DNA of 64,000 nt from Sagittula salina (GTDB lineage: Bacteria; Pseudomonadota; Alphaproteobacteria; Rhodobacterales; Rhodobacteraceae): assembly GCF_017813235.1 (NCBI RefSeq), contig NZ_JAGISH010000002.1, positions 310,001 through 374,000 on the forward strand. The letters run 5' to 3'. The notes beneath the pieces were generated by a model, which searched no databases, was not told the origin of the DNA, and saw only the letters and a list, made by a program, of their open reading frames with translations. Of this stretch, positions 40,149 to 48,973 are shown piece after piece (position 1 is the stretch's first letter; each line of letters starts with the position of its first letter). Both the position numbers and the translations under genes were made by a program.

Positions 40149-40939
40149 GATGGATTCTTCATCGTGTCGAGGTCGGGCTTGCCACCGTTGGCGTAGACCC
40201 GCCACAGGTCGATCAGCGGGCGCAGTTCGTCAGCTTTGGAGTGAATTTGCCACGGCTTTTCATACTGATAATGGATTACGTTAATGTTGTTCCAGTCCCA
40301 GAGGGCCGGCAGGTTGAACCAGACATATTGCAGCATGTTGAAGGTCACCGGCAGGCCGTGCCAGTTGGAGAAGAAGGCCTGGAGGAAGCTCTGGTCGGTC
40401 CGTTTCCAGAAGGCACCGGGGGCGTCCAGCATTTGCAACATGTTCCGGAAGGTGGCTTCCGAGGGTCGTGCGGTGAATACCCCGGAGTTCAGGCGGTGGA
40501 AGTCCGCGAGGCTCTCGTAAACATTCGGAGCGGCAGAGAAGTCGGGGTAGTCGAAGAGCCGGTCTATGTTGCGCAGTACCAGCGTGTCGGCATCGAGGAA
40601 GGTCACGCGGTCGTAGGGCAACTGCCAGAGGCGCAGTTTGCAGAAGTTGTCGAGCGGCGTATGGAATGCGGGTTTATCGCCTTTTGTGAATGGGTTACGA
40701 CCGTGTATTTCATGTTTTGCATGCGCCGCGATGAAGCCGTCGGAAACCGGCAGGTGGTCGACCTTCACCAGGCGTGCGCCCAGTGCAGCAAGGGGAGCGA
40801 GCGCCTCCGCAGGTGCGCCGCCGGTGTGCAGGACAACGCGGTCGGCCTGCGTCTCGGTAAGGTTAAGGGAGTGTATTAACGCTTTGGCCCCCAACGCGAA
40901 ATCCGCGTTGGTGACCAGGGTGACATAAGCGGCCTTCAT
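40145..40939 (-). CDS. sqdD: Glycogenin-like glycosyltransferase of the sulfolipid operon
   Basis: The 264-residue GT8-type transferase (MKAAYVTLVTNADFALGAKALIHSL) has the metal-binding DAD motif in VTFLDADTLVLRN near residue 117, NSGVFTARPS, and the C-terminal HYQYEKPW. Genes of this type lie between sqdB and sqdC in Rhodobacter sphaeroides, where the product is needed for sulfoquinovosyldiacylglycerol synthesis. It is 9 bases downstream of sqdB and overlaps sqdC, so the three form a tight operon. Confidence 0.82.
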   Translation of the reverse strand: MKAAYVTLVTNADFALGAKALIHSLNLTETQADRVVLHTGGAPAEALAPLAALGARLVKVDHLPVSDGFIAAHAKHEIHGRNPFTKGDKPAFHTPLDNFCKLRLWQLPYDRVTFLDADTLVLRNIDRLFDYPDFSAAPNVYESLADFHRLNSGVFTARPSEATFRNMLQMLDAPGAFWKRTDQSFLQAFFSNWHGLPVTFNMLQYVWFNLPALWDWNNINVIHYQYEKPWQIHSKADELRPLIDLWRVYANGGKPDLDTMKNPS

Positions 40940-40948
40940 CCGTTGGCC

Positions 40949-42166
40949 TCACGAAACTTCGCGCAGGGCCTTGCCCTCTGGGTCGTGTTCGACAGTGCGG
41001 GCGATGTCCTTTGTCCAGGCGGAGATGGCCGGAACGCGAGAGCGGTCGATACGGTGGGCGTATTTCTTCGCCACCTCGACAACCTCCGACAGAAGCCCTT
41101 CGGCCAGGGTGGTCGGGTTAAGGCCCAGTGCGAGGAACTGGTCGTTGTCCACGATCAGATCGTTTTCGGCAGCTTCCTTGCGCGGGTTGGGGAGGGTCTT
41201 GACCTCCGCCCCGGTCAGCCGGGACACCAGTGCAGCGAGGTCGCGGACGCGGTGGGTTTCGGTCATCTGGTTGAAGATCTTCACCCGGTCGCCATGCGCG
41301 GGGGCGTCGCCCAAAGCCAATTCGATGCAGCGCACGGAGTCCTGGATGTGGATAAAGGCGCGCGTCTGCCCGCCTGTGCCGTGCACGGTCAGCGGGTAGC
41401 CGATGGCGGCTTGAATCAGGAAGCGGTTCAGGACGGTTCCATAGTCGCCGTCGTAGTCGAACCGGTTGATCAGCTGTTCGTGCCGCCGGGTCTGGTCGGT
41501 GTGGGTGCCCCAGACGATGCCCTGATGCAGGTCCGTGATCCGCAACCTGTCGTTCTGGGCGTAAAACTGGAACAGGATCTGATCGAGCGACTTGGTCATG
41601 TGGTAGACCGAGCCGGGCCGCGTCGGGTAGAGGATCGCCTGTTCCTTTGGGCCGGTGGGCGTGTCGATGGTCACGTCGAGGTAGCCTTCGGGGATTGGCG
41701 CGCCAACGGAGGAATAGCCGTAAACGCCCATGGTGCCGAGGTGGACGAGATGCGCGTCGGGTGCGGCTTCGACCATGGCGGCGAGCAGGTTGTGCGTCGC
41801 GTTGGTATTGTTGTTGACGGTGTAGACCTTGTGGCGGTCGGTTTTCATCGAATAGGGCGCGGCGCGCTGTTCGGCAAAGTGGATGACGGCATCCGGGCTG
41901 TGATCGGCCAACCATGCCTTAAGCCGTTCGTATTCCTTGGCGAGATCGAGCAGGTGAAAGCGGATGGTTTCTCCCGAGGTCTGTTTCCAGATACGGCAAC
42001 GTTCCTGGATCGAATCCATGGGTGTCAGCGACTGCACGCCCAGTTCGGTGTCAATCCAGCGACGCGAAAGGTTGTCGATGATGTGCACCTCGTGGCCGGC
42101 GTTCGAGAGGTGGAGGGCGGTTGGCCAGCCGACGAAACCGTCGCCGCCAAGGATCGCGATGCGCAT
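40949..42166 (-). CDS. sqdB: UDP-sulfoquinovose synthase
   Basis: The 405-residue Rossmann-fold enzyme converts UDP-glucose and sulfite to UDP-sulfoquinovose. The start MRIAILGGDGFVGWPTALHL shows the NAD motif; IDNLSRRWIDTELGVQSLTP is characteristic of SqdB, and YHMTKSLDQ carries the catalytic YxxxK. The ATG at 42166 has ACAGGAGA upstream and gives the family length, although the frame is open to 42583. It is first gene of the sqdB-sqdD-sqdC operon and lies divergent from the Old Yellow Enzyme gene. Confidence 0.92.
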   Translation of the reverse strand: MRIAILGGDGFVGWPTALHLSNAGHEVHIIDNLSRRWIDTELGVQSLTPMDSIQERCRIWKQTSGETIRFHLLDLAKEYERLKAWLADHSPDAVIHFAEQRAAPYSMKTDRHKVYTVNNNTNATHNLLAAMVEAAPDAHLVHLGTMGVYGYSSVGAPIPEGYLDVTIDTPTGPKEQAILYPTRPGSVYHMTKSLDQILFQFYAQNDRLRITDLHQGIVWGTHTDQTRRHEQLINRFDYDGDYGTVLNRFLIQAAIGYPLTVHGTGGQTRAFIHIQDSVRCIELALGDAPAHGDRVKIFNQMTETHRVRDLAALVSRLTGAEVKTLPNPRKEAAENDLIVDNDQFLALGLNPTTLAEGLLSEVVEVAKKYAHRIDRSRVPAISAWTKDIARTVEHDPEGKALREVS

Positions 42167-42476
42167 TCGGGGTCTCCTGTCAGAGTGTTTGTTTTCCCAG
42201 AGGTAGGACCGATGGGCGCGCGGGTAAAGTGATGCTTTGGTGACGATTGATACAGGCGAAATGTTGCTCTTTGGCAATAATGAGCCGAATTTTAGCGCTA
42301 CGGAGAAAATTGATACATCATTGTTGTCTGCGGAAAGTCGCGCAGGAGCCGTGCTCAGGCGCGCGCATACGGTTTTGGGTGCGCTTTCGCTCAGGCCCTC
42401 TGCGGTCGGGGACGGAACGCGGGCGCGGGCGCGGGCATTGGGGGAAGACTCGAGAAACTCCCGAAAGGAGACGATC
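42167..42476. other. Divergent intergenic region sqdB/alkene reductase
   Basis: The 310-bp gap contains an AT-richer segment at about 42240-42325 with the direct repeat ATTGATACA at about 42246 and 42310. These could be promoter elements for either gene, but no clear -35/-10 pair stands out. No coding sequence is convincing here. Confidence 0.45.
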
Positions 42477-43574
42477 ATGACCAGCCTTTTTGACCCGACC
42501 ACCCTTGGCGCCATCGACGTCGCGAACCGCGTCGTCATGGCACCGCTCACGCGCAACCGCGCGACGGAAGACGATGCCCCCATGGAGATGCATGTGGACT
42601 ACTATCGGCAGCGTGCGAGCGCGGGGCTGATCATCACGGAGGCGACGCAGATTTCGCCCGAAGGCAAAGGGTACGCCTGGACGCCCGGCATCCACTCGGA
42701 CGTGCAGGTGGAGAGGTGGAAGGCCGTGACCGATGCGGTCCATGCGGCGGGCGGCAAGATCGTCTTGCAGTTGTGGCACGTCGGGCGCATCAGCCATACC
42801 TCGTTGCAGGCGGACGGCAAGGACCCGGTGGCGCCTTCCGCCGTGCAGGCCGAGGGCGTACAAACCTTCGACGGCGAAAAGATGGTTCAGGTCTCTGCGC
42901 CGCGCGCGTTGGAGGCGCCGGAGATCCAGCGTATCGTCGGTGATTTTCGCAAAGCGACACTGAACGCGAAGGCTGCGGGATTCGACGGTGTGGAGGTGCA
43001 CGCCGCCAATGGCTATCTGATCGACCAATTCCTGAAGGACGGACCCAACCGGCGCGCGGACGCCTATGGCGGTTCATTCGAGAACCGGGTGAAGTTGCTG
43101 GGCGAGGTACTGGACGCCGTGATCGGCGCCTGGGACCCGGCCCGGGTGGGCGTGCGGATCTCTCCCTTTTCGGCGGCGAACGCGGCCGAGGACAGCCGGC
43201 CAAAGGCGCTGGCGGAATTCGTGGTGGATTACCTCGCGGGCCGCGGCCTCGCCTATCTGCACATGGTCGAAGGCCAGACCGGCGGGCCGCGCGACGCTGC
43301 CGGGCTGACACCGGAGATCCTCACGGATCTGCGGGCGCGGTTCGACGGCGCCTGGATGGGCAACAATGGCTATGACCGTGATCTGGCCATGGCGCAGGTC
43401 GAGGACGGCGCCGTGGACGCGGTAGCCTTTGGTCGGCCCTTCATCGCAAATCCGGATCTCGTGTTGCGGCTTCGGGAAGGGGCGCACATGAACGAAGGCA
43501 ACCCGGAAACTTATTATGGTGGCGGGCGCGATGGGTTTACCGACTATCCCTTCCTGCGTGACGAAGCCGCTTGA
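42477..43574 (+). CDS. nemA: Old Yellow Enzyme family alkene reductase
   Basis: The 365-residue FMN-dependent TIM-barrel enzyme probably reduces activated C=C bonds of enals, enones or maleimides using NAD(P)H. It shows SLFDPTTLGAIDVANRVVMAPLTRNRA at the N-terminus, LQLWHVGRISH near residue 100, the FDGVEVHAANGYLIDQFL segment with FMN and substrate-binding His/Asn, and DAVAFGRPFIANPDL near the end. I chose the ATG at 42477 because GAAAGGAG is 7 bases upstream; the frame is open 80 codons upstream without homology. The exact substrate is uncertain. Confidence 0.9.
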   Translation: MTSLFDPTTLGAIDVANRVVMAPLTRNRATEDDAPMEMHVDYYRQRASAGLIITEATQISPEGKGYAWTPGIHSDVQVERWKAVTDAVHAAGGKIVLQLWHVGRISHTSLQADGKDPVAPSAVQAEGVQTFDGEKMVQVSAPRALEAPEIQRIVGDFRKATLNAKAAGFDGVEVHAANGYLIDQFLKDGPNRRADAYGGSFENRVKLLGEVLDAVIGAWDPARVGVRISPFSAANAAEDSRPKALAEFVVDYLAGRGLAYLHMVEGQTGGPRDAAGLTPEILTDLRARFDGAWMGNNGYDRDLAMAQVEDGAVDAVAFGRPFIANPDLVLRLREGAHMNEGNPETYYGGGRDGFTDYPFLRDEAA

Positions 43575-43709
43575 CGGTCTGCGTGCGGATTAGGCTTGCG
43601 AAAGGCCCCTGTCCTGTAGGATGGGGGCCGATCTGCCCCACCAGTGCCCTGAGTCGCCCCGAGTCGCCCTCAGTCACGCGGATCCGGGGCCACGACAGGA
43701 GCATACGAC

Positions 43710-43865
43710 ATGGATTACGGCAAATCCGGCGCACCCAAGTCAGCCAAGGGGGCACCGCGCTTCGATGGCAACAAGGAACAGCCGAAGGGCAAGAACGCAC
43801 GCGGTGGCAAGGCCACGAAGGCGGAGCTGTTGGCTCGGATGAAGGCGGCCCAAAAGAAGGGCTGA
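43710..43865 (+). CDS. 51-residue basic protein
   Basis: A short gene begins at ATG 43710 with ACAGGAG ten bases upstream and ends at TGA 43865. The product starts MDYGKSGAPKSAKGAP, contains ...KGKNARGGKATKAELLARMK, and is strongly Lys/Gly-rich (about 25% Lys/Arg). It has a likely short amphipathic helix near the end (KAELLARMKAAQ). It resembles small conserved basic proteins of roseobacters that I recall but cannot name. Its basic tail suggests nucleic-acid or ribosome binding, which is an inference. Confidence 0.6.
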   Translation: MDYGKSGAPKSAKGAPRFDGNKEQPKGKNARGGKATKAELLARMKAAQKKG

Positions 43866-44227
43866 TACTGGCTGATTTCTGGCCGGACCAGCCGGACCAG
43901 TATGACCGGACGTGCCGAGCGCCGCTTCCTCCGGGGCGGGCTCCGGCAGTGATTGCCTAAGTGCACCCTCCGCGCCGGGTGTCTTCTCACCTCGTTTGGG
44001 CAGCGGCATGCCAGTTGGTCAATTGGGATTGCTCGCGTTTGTCCACAAAAGCCCGCTTGCGCCCCCCGACTGCGGGGGCCATTCTGATCCCATAAGGGCC
44101 GTGGGGTCCACCAGCGCTGCTTGAAATGCGCGGGTAGGCCCCCCAGATATAGCGCTCAAGACCGGGGATGCGCCACGCTGCCGCCGTGCGGGGCCGGGGC
44201 ATCCTGCCAAGAACAGGAAACGCGAGC
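43866..44227. other. lon upstream region
   Basis: The tract of about 360 bases between the 51-residue gene and lon holds the RpoH-like promoter given separately (44120-44150) and an untranslated leader of about 70 bases. I see no other gene or RNA in the rest. Confidence 0.5.
44120..44150 (+). promoter_or_regulatory. RpoH (sigma-32)-type heat-shock promoter of lon
   Basis: CTTGAAA (44120-44126) is followed, after a 13-base spacer and one extra C, by CCCCAGATAT (44141-44150). This closely matches the heat-shock consensus CTTGAAA-N11-16-CCCCATNTA. It lies about 80 bases upstream of the lon start. lon is a classical RpoH target, so motif, spacing and gene agree. Confidence 0.65.
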
Positions 44228-46642
44228 ATGAAACAGCCTCTGAACCCATCCTACCCGGTGCTGCCACTGCGCGACATCGTCGTGTTCCCGCACATGATCG
44301 TGCCCCTCTTCGTGGGCCGCGAGAAATCGGTGCGTGCACTTGAGGAAGTGATGAATGATGACAAGCAGATCCTGCTTGCCAGCCAGATGGACCCGTCGGT
44401 AGACGACCCGGATGCCACCGGTATTTACAAGGCGGGCGTGCTTGCCAACGTCTTGCAACTGCTGAAGCTGCCCGACGGCACGGTGAAGGTGCTGGTCGAA
44501 GGCCAGAGCCGCGTGCGCATCGCGGAATACCTTGAGAATGACCGTTTCTTCGAGGCGAAGGCAGAGTACCTGACCGAGATGCCCGGCGACAAAGCCGCCA
44601 TCGAGGCCCTTGTGCACACCGTTGCCGAAGAATTCGAGCGCTACACCAAGGTAAAGAAGAACATTCCCGAGGAAGCCATGGCGGCCGTTTCGGAAGCCAC
44701 CGAACCCGCACAACTGGCCGACCTTGTGGCCGGGCATCTTGGCGTGGACGTCGGCCAGAAACAGGAACTGCTGGAAACGCTGTCGATTTCCGAACGGCTG
44801 GAAAAGGTCTATGGCCTGATGCAGGGTGAAATGTCCGTCCTGCAGGTCGAGAAAAAGATCAAGACCCGCGTGAAGTCGCAGATGGAGAAAACCCAGCGCG
44901 AATATTACCTGAATGAGCAGATGAAGGCCATTCAGAAGGAATTGGGCGACGGCGAGGAAGGCGAGGGCGAAATTGCCGAGCTGGAAGAGAAGATCGCCGA
45001 GACGAAACTGTCCAAAGAGGCCCGCGAAAAGGCCGACGGCGAGTTGAAGAAGCTCAAGAACATGAGCCCGATGTCGGCCGAGGCAACGGTAGTCCGCAAC
45101 TACCTCGACTGGATGCTGTCGATCCCGTGGGGTACGAAGTCGCGCGTGAAGAAAGACCTCGGCCGTGCACAGGCAGTTCTGGACGCGGACCATTACTCGC
45201 TCGACAAGGTTAAGGAACGCATTGTCGAATACCTTGCGGTGCAGGCGCGCAGTCAGAAGCTGAAGGGCCCGATCCTGTGCCTCGTGGGCCCTCCGGGGGT
45301 CGGCAAGACGTCGCTGGGCAAATCCATGGCGAAGGCCACGGGGCGTGAGTTCATCCGTATTTCGCTGGGCGGCGTGCGTGACGAATCCGAGATTCGCGGC
45401 CACCGCCGGACTTACATCGGGTCGATGCCGGGCAAGATCATTCAAGCGCTGAAGAAGGCGAAGACCACCAACCCGCTCATCCTGCTCGACGAGATCGACA
45501 AGATGGGGCAGGACTTCCGCGGCGATCCGGCTTCGGCTATGCTCGAAGTGCTCGATCCGGAGCAGAACTCGACCTTCGTCGACCACTACCTTGAGGTCGA
45601 ATACGACCTGTCGAACGTGATGTTTGTGACGACGTCGAACAGCTACAACATGCCGGGTCCGTTGCTGGACCGGATGGAGATCATCGCGCTCTCGGGCTAC
45701 ACCGAGGACGAGAAGATCGAGATTGCGAAGCGGCACCTGCTGGAGAAGCAGACCAAGGCGCATGGACTGAAAACGAAGGAGTTCACCGTCGAGGAAGCCG
45801 CTCTGACGGACATCGTACGCTATTACACGCGTGAAGCCGGAGTGCGGAATCTCGAACGTGAAATCGCAAAGCTGGCGCGCAAGGCGGTGACAAAGATCGT
45901 CAAAAAGGAAACGGATCGGGTCGTGGTCTCGGCCGACAACCTCGACGAGTTCCTGGGCGTGCGCAAGCATCGCTACGGGCTGGCCGAGGAGGAAAACCAG
46001 GTCGGCGTAGTGACCGGGCTTGCCTGGACGTCAGTTGGCGGCGATCTGCTGCATATCGAGGCGCTGAAACTGCCCGGCAAGGGTCGGATGAAGACCACGG
46101 GCAAGCTTGGCGACGTGATGAAGGAGTCGATCGATGCCGCGTCGTCCTACGTCCGCTCGATTTCCCCGAAAATCGGGGTTAAGCCGACGAAGTTCGACAA
46201 GATCGACATCCACGTGCACGTTCCCGACGGCGCGACGCCGAAGGACGGGCCATCCGCCGGTCTGGCGATGGTGACGTCTATCGTTTCGGTGCTGACGGGT
46301 ATCCCGGTGCGCAAGGATGTGGCGATGACGGGCGAGGTATCGTTGCGCGGCAATGCCATGCCCATCGGTGGTCTGAAGGAGAAACTGCTGGCGGCGCTCA
46401 GGGGGGGGATCAAGACGGTCTTCATCCCCGAGGAGAACGAAAAAGATCTGACCGACATCCCGGATAACGTGAAGGAGGGGCTGAAAATCATTCCCGTGAA
46501 GCACGTGTCCGAAGTGCTCGATGCCGCGCTGGTTTCCAAGCCGGATTCGATCGAGTGGGACGAGCAAGCAGAGGAAGCCGCCGCCGCCGCTGCGGCAAAG
46601 ACGGCCTCAGAGGACAGCCTCGGCAGTTCCGTGGCGCACTGA
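44228..46642 (+). CDS. lon: ATP-dependent protease Lon
   Basis: The 804-residue AAA+ serine protease degrades misfolded and regulatory proteins in the cytoplasm. The N-terminal substrate domain ([23 protein letters not shown]) is followed by the coiled linker. The ATPase has Walker [10 protein letters not shown] (Lys360) and [10 protein letters not shown]. The protease domain has the Ser676-Lys719 dyad in DGPSAGLAM and PIGGLKEKL. The C-terminal 20 residues are an Ala/Glu-rich tail. The ATG at 44228 follows CGCGAGC. Regulation by heat shock is suggested by the RpoH-type promoter upstream. Confidence 0.96.
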   Translation: MKQPLNPSYPVLPLRDIVVFPHMIVPLFVGREKSVRALEEVMNDDKQILLASQMDPSVDDPDATGIYKAGVLANVLQLLKLPDGTVKVLVEGQSRVRIAEYLENDRFFEAKAEYLTEMPGDKAAIEALVHTVAEEFERYTKVKKNIPEEAMAAVSEATEPAQLADLVAGHLGVDVGQKQELLETLSISERLEKVYGLMQGEMSVLQVEKKIKTRVKSQMEKTQREYYLNEQMKAIQKELGDGEEGEGEIAELEEKIAETKLSKEAREKADGELKKLKNMSPMSAEATVVRNYLDWMLSIPWGTKSRVKKDLGRAQAVLDADHYSLDKVKERIVEYLAVQARSQKLKGPILCLVGPPGVGKTSLGKSMAKATGREFIRISLGGVRDESEIRGHRRTYIGSMPGKIIQALKKAKTTNPLILLDEIDKMGQDFRGDPASAMLEVLDPEQNSTFVDHYLEVEYDLSNVMFVTTSNSYNMPGPLLDRMEIIALSGYTEDEKIEIAKRHLLEKQTKAHGLKTKEFTVEEAALTDIVRYYTREAGVRNLEREIAKLARKAVTKIVKKETDRVVVSADNLDEFLGVRKHRYGLAEEENQVGVVTGLAWTSVGGDLLHIEALKLPGKGRMKTTGKLGDVMKESIDAASSYVRSISPKIGVKPTKFDKIDIHVHVPDGATPKDGPSAGLAMVTSIVSVLTGIPVRKDVAMTGEVSLRGNAMPIGGLKEKLLAALRGGIKTVFIPEENEKDLTDIPDNVKEGLKIIPVKHVSEVLDAALVSKPDSIEWDEQAEEAAAAAAAKTASEDSLGSSVAH

Positions 46643-46659
46643 GCTTACACCTGAAAAAG

Positions 46660-46691
46660 AAAGCCCCGACGCGCAAGCGCCGGGGTTTTTT
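46660..46691 (+). terminator. Intrinsic terminator of lon
   Basis: AGCCCCGACGC-GCAA-GCGCCGGGG (46662-46685, one A-C mismatch) is followed by a run of six T. It lies about 20 bases after the lon stop. Confidence 0.85.
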
Positions 46692-46713
46692 CGTGTTTCG
46701 CTCCTGTAGCCAA

Positions 46714-46914
46714 TCAGTTGGCGACGGCGGCGCTGAAGACGATGATGGTCATCAACCCCAGCACGAGACCGGCGGAGGGCGCGCTGCTGGAGGCGGCCTC
46801 TTCCTCGATCACGACCGGCGGCATCATCGGCGGTTCGGAAGGTGCGTCGTAACTGCCCGCCTGCGATATGGTGGCGGCGGTTGCGAACACAGCGGCAACG
46901 AATATTCTTATCAT
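46714..46914 (-). CDS. Small secreted/membrane protein
   Basis: The 66-residue protein has a signal peptide (MIRIFVAAVFATAATISQAG, cleavage near residue 19), a Pro/Glu-rich middle (SEPPMMPPVVIEEEAASSS) and a hydrophobic C-terminal helix (GLVLGLMTIIVFSAAVAN). Such Val/Glu-rich small proteins with a final helix are frequent in roseobacters and are often misnamed in databases; I do not know a function. AAGGATC lies upstream of the ATG. It is convergent with lon and lies beside the tRNA-Val genes. Confidence 0.65.
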   Translation of the reverse strand: MIRIFVAAVFATAATISQAGSYDAPSEPPMMPPVVIEEEAASSSAPSAGLVLGLMTIIVFSAAVAN

Positions 46915-47464
46915 CTGGTTGATCCTTTACTCAGGGACACCGGAAGACATTGGCCTCACATCCGCGTGAGTCAAGCAGGTCCCGAGCATATGTGACGTTT
47001 TGGCTGGTCTGTGACTTTTGCAACGGGCTACCGCTGTCAAAGCGATATGCCTTGTAGACGGCGGGGTGAGACGCACGGCGTCTTGATGGCCGGACTGTAC
47101 CGTCGGGCCAAGGCGACCCTTGAACTCTCATAAGACGGATGGAAGATTGTGCGCAGGAGATCAATCCACACTGGCGGCGGAAGACGTCGGCGTGGTCCTT
47201 TAATGGACGTGGAAGCCGACACAGCCGTTGGGCCTCGCTTTTGCGCGTTCCGGTGCGGGAGGACGGATCCCAGGCCGCCACGGAAGCGGTCACACGTGGG
47301 GATGCGTTTCGGGCGGGCGTCGGACCTGTATCCGAACAATAGTAGGATGGAGAGAGGCAGGAACAGCCGACTTTAAACGCTTCCGCCCAGCATCCTGTAG
47401 GGAAATATTTCTGCGCAACCCCCCCTTGCGCAGTCACCCGAGTGAGTCTAAAAGCCGCGCTACC
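46915..47464. other. 550-bp intergenic tract before tRNA-Val(CAC)
   Basis: No gene is supported. Overlapping frames of 70-170 codons exist but look non-coding. The right end holds a perfect hairpin CTGCGCAA-C7-TTGCGCAG (47411-47433) and a promoter candidate for the tRNA gene (47426-47454), which share bases. Confidence 0.5.
47426..47454 (+). promoter_or_regulatory. Candidate promoter of tRNA-Val(CAC)
   Basis: TTGCGC (47426-47431) is followed by a 17-base spacer and TAAAAG (47449-47454), ending 10 bases before the mature tRNA. The -35 overlaps the right arm of a hairpin with a C7 loop. Confidence 0.4.
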
Positions 47465-47539
47465 GGGTGATTAGCTCAGTGGTAGAGCGCTTCGTTCACA
47501 TCGAAGATGTCAGGAGTTCAAATCTCTTATCACCCACCA
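47465..47539 (+). tRNA. tRNA-Val (anticodon CAC)
   Basis: The 75-nt cloverleaf pairs GGGTGAT with ATCACCC, has a D-arm AGCTC...GAGC, the anticodon stem CTTCG/CGAAG with loop TTCACAT (anticodon CAC), and the T-arm loop TTCAAAT. CCA is encoded. The T-stem has one G-U pair. Confidence 0.93.
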
Positions 47540-47547
47540 GATTACCT

Positions 47548-47586
47548 GAGGCGCGCCCCGTAAGGTGGTGCGCCTCTTGCGTTTTT
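47548..47586 (+). terminator. Terminator after tRNA-Val(CAC)
   Basis: GAGGCGC (47548-47554) pairs with GCGCCTC (47570-47576), followed by TTGCGTTTTT. It ends the first tRNA transcript before the second tRNA-Val gene. Confidence 0.65.
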
Positions 47587-47624
47587 CCGCCGTGTGGAGC
47601 GCTATAAAAGGTCCGCGAAGGGGC

Positions 47625-47653
47625 TTGCCAGTGCCGCCGCTTTTGGCTAAATC
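47625..47653 (+). promoter_or_regulatory. Candidate promoter of tRNA-Val(UAC)
   Basis: TTGCCA (47625-47630), a 17-base spacer and TAAATC (47648-47653) end 10 bases before the mature tRNA, the same geometry as for the neighbouring tRNA-Val gene. Confidence 0.5.
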
Positions 47654-47663
47654 AGCGGAACGC

Positions 47664-47739
<76 letters not shown>

Positions 47740-48361
47740 TCTTTACCTTCCCCAAGAGATCGCTCCTGACTCCGTTTCCGGACGGTATCCCCGCGTGTGT
47801 TAACGCGGCGCGCGCGGTTAATGCTGCGGGCGGTCTCCAGATGTTGTGTGGGGCCCCGGGGGGAGGCTCCAGCCGGTAAGGATTGGAGAGGGGCCTTAAC
47901 GGGTCATAATGGGATGAACCGGCCGGTTCGGGTGGGTTTTCCGGCCGGTTGTTAACGGGTGTTCGGTGGGGCCGGTGGTTAACGGGCATTAAGGGTAACG
48001 ATTGGGGAATTGGGCGATTTGCGGGCCTTGCCGGGGAACGTCGGCTCGCACTCTAACTCTAACAGAGGTTCGTGGCCGGTTTGGGCAGGTGTTCCGGGTC
48101 AAGGCGCAGAGTTCGATGTCGCGTTCGACCTGGGCGAGGATCCTGGGAGGCGGCGGACTGGACGGAGGCGAAGCGGGCCGAGGATGCGGACCGGCGGAGG
48201 GCCGCGAGTTTCTTCCTCCGCTGGTGGAGACGCTGGACAAGGAAGGGCGGTCCCTCGGTGCCTTGAAGTGATGCGGATAACGGTGCGGTTGGAGCGGTGC
48301 GTTGCCTGCGAGCACGCACTCTAGAGCATGCTGGATATTCCACACCCTCTCACTACGAGGA
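47740..48361. other. Repeat-rich non-coding tract after tRNA-Val(UAC)
   Basis: No convincing gene. It holds three TTAACGGG boxes, two CCGGCCGGTT elements (separate entry, 47896-47986), a short TCTAAC direct repeat near 48050, and leads into the AT-richer orphan gene. No copy of the tRNA 3' end that would mark an attachment site was seen. Confidence 0.5.
47896..47986 (+). repeat. Cluster of TTAACGGG boxes and CCGGCCGGTT elements
   Basis: TTAACGGG occurs exactly at 47896-47903, 47952-47959 and 47979-47986. Between them, GAACCGGCCGGTTC (47916-47929) is a perfect palindrome, and CCGGCCGGTT is repeated at 47941-47950, 22 bp after its first copy at 47919. The arrangement looks like a protein-binding array, but no replication or transfer gene adjoins it. 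Confidence 0.6.
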
Positions 48362-48973
48362 TCAATCGGAAAACCGTTTGGGAACTCGCATATACTGATA
48401 ATCTACTGTGCAATCAGCCAACAGAAAACTTACGTTCTGAATTGCAAAAAGTCTCCAGCGAACGCCGTACAGAAGCAGGCGCTCAATTGTTCCCCAGTCA
48501 AACCTCTCCATGGTGTGTTGCAATTTTTCCTTTTTGGCGGAGTCGGAGTGAAAGAACTTCGAGTTGAAGACTTGATCACACAGGTCGTCAAACGGTAGAC
48601 CGTGCCAGTCTACAATCGGAATCGAAGACCATGTGCTCCGCGCATGCGCAATGGCTCTGCGTGCTGGCGAATCTGCAAAGTAGCGATCCATTTTATTTAT
48701 GATGCTTTTAAAATGCGTTGGTTCATCTTGCTGATGGAAAACGCGATAATCCATACTTAGCCCTTTGAGGCGATGCCTTGGAATGTATTCACCACCTGAT
48801 CGTACGCCGTTACTAGTCTTTTCAAATGTGTTAACTGCGATCCTTTCCTGGCCGACATAATCACGATAGTTGTCTCGTAACTCTGCGTGGCGTGTTCGAA
48901 ACTGTCTGAAGCGCTGAATCGTTTCGCTGTCTATTCGCTCTGCAGAAGGGGAGAGTGTGTACTCGGTGGGCAA
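48362..48973 (-). CDS. AT-richer orphan protein, unknown function
   Basis: The 203-residue frame starts at TTG 48973 (MPTEYTLSPSAERIDSETIQ) with AAGGA about 14 bases upstream; the next Met in frame is far inside. The DNA is visibly AT-richer than the surroundings, and its codons differ from those of its neighbours, which suggests recent acquisition. The protein is hydrophilic with mixed charges and has no signal peptide or membrane helix. Segments include RHRLKGLSMDYRVFHQQDEP and PIVDWHGLPFDDLCDQVFN. I recognise no family. It may be a stand-alone accessory or defence gene beside tRNA-Val, or a remnant of an island. Confidence 0.55.
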   Translation of the reverse strand: MPTEYTLSPSAERIDSETIQRFRQFRTRHAELRDNYRDYVGQERIAVNTFEKTSNGVRSGGEYIPRHRLKGLSMDYRVFHQQDEPTHFKSIINKMDRYFADSPARRAIAHARSTWSSIPIVDWHGLPFDDLCDQVFNSKFFHSDSAKKEKLQHTMERFDWGTIERLLLYGVRWRLFAIQNVSFLLADCTVDYQYMRVPKRFSD

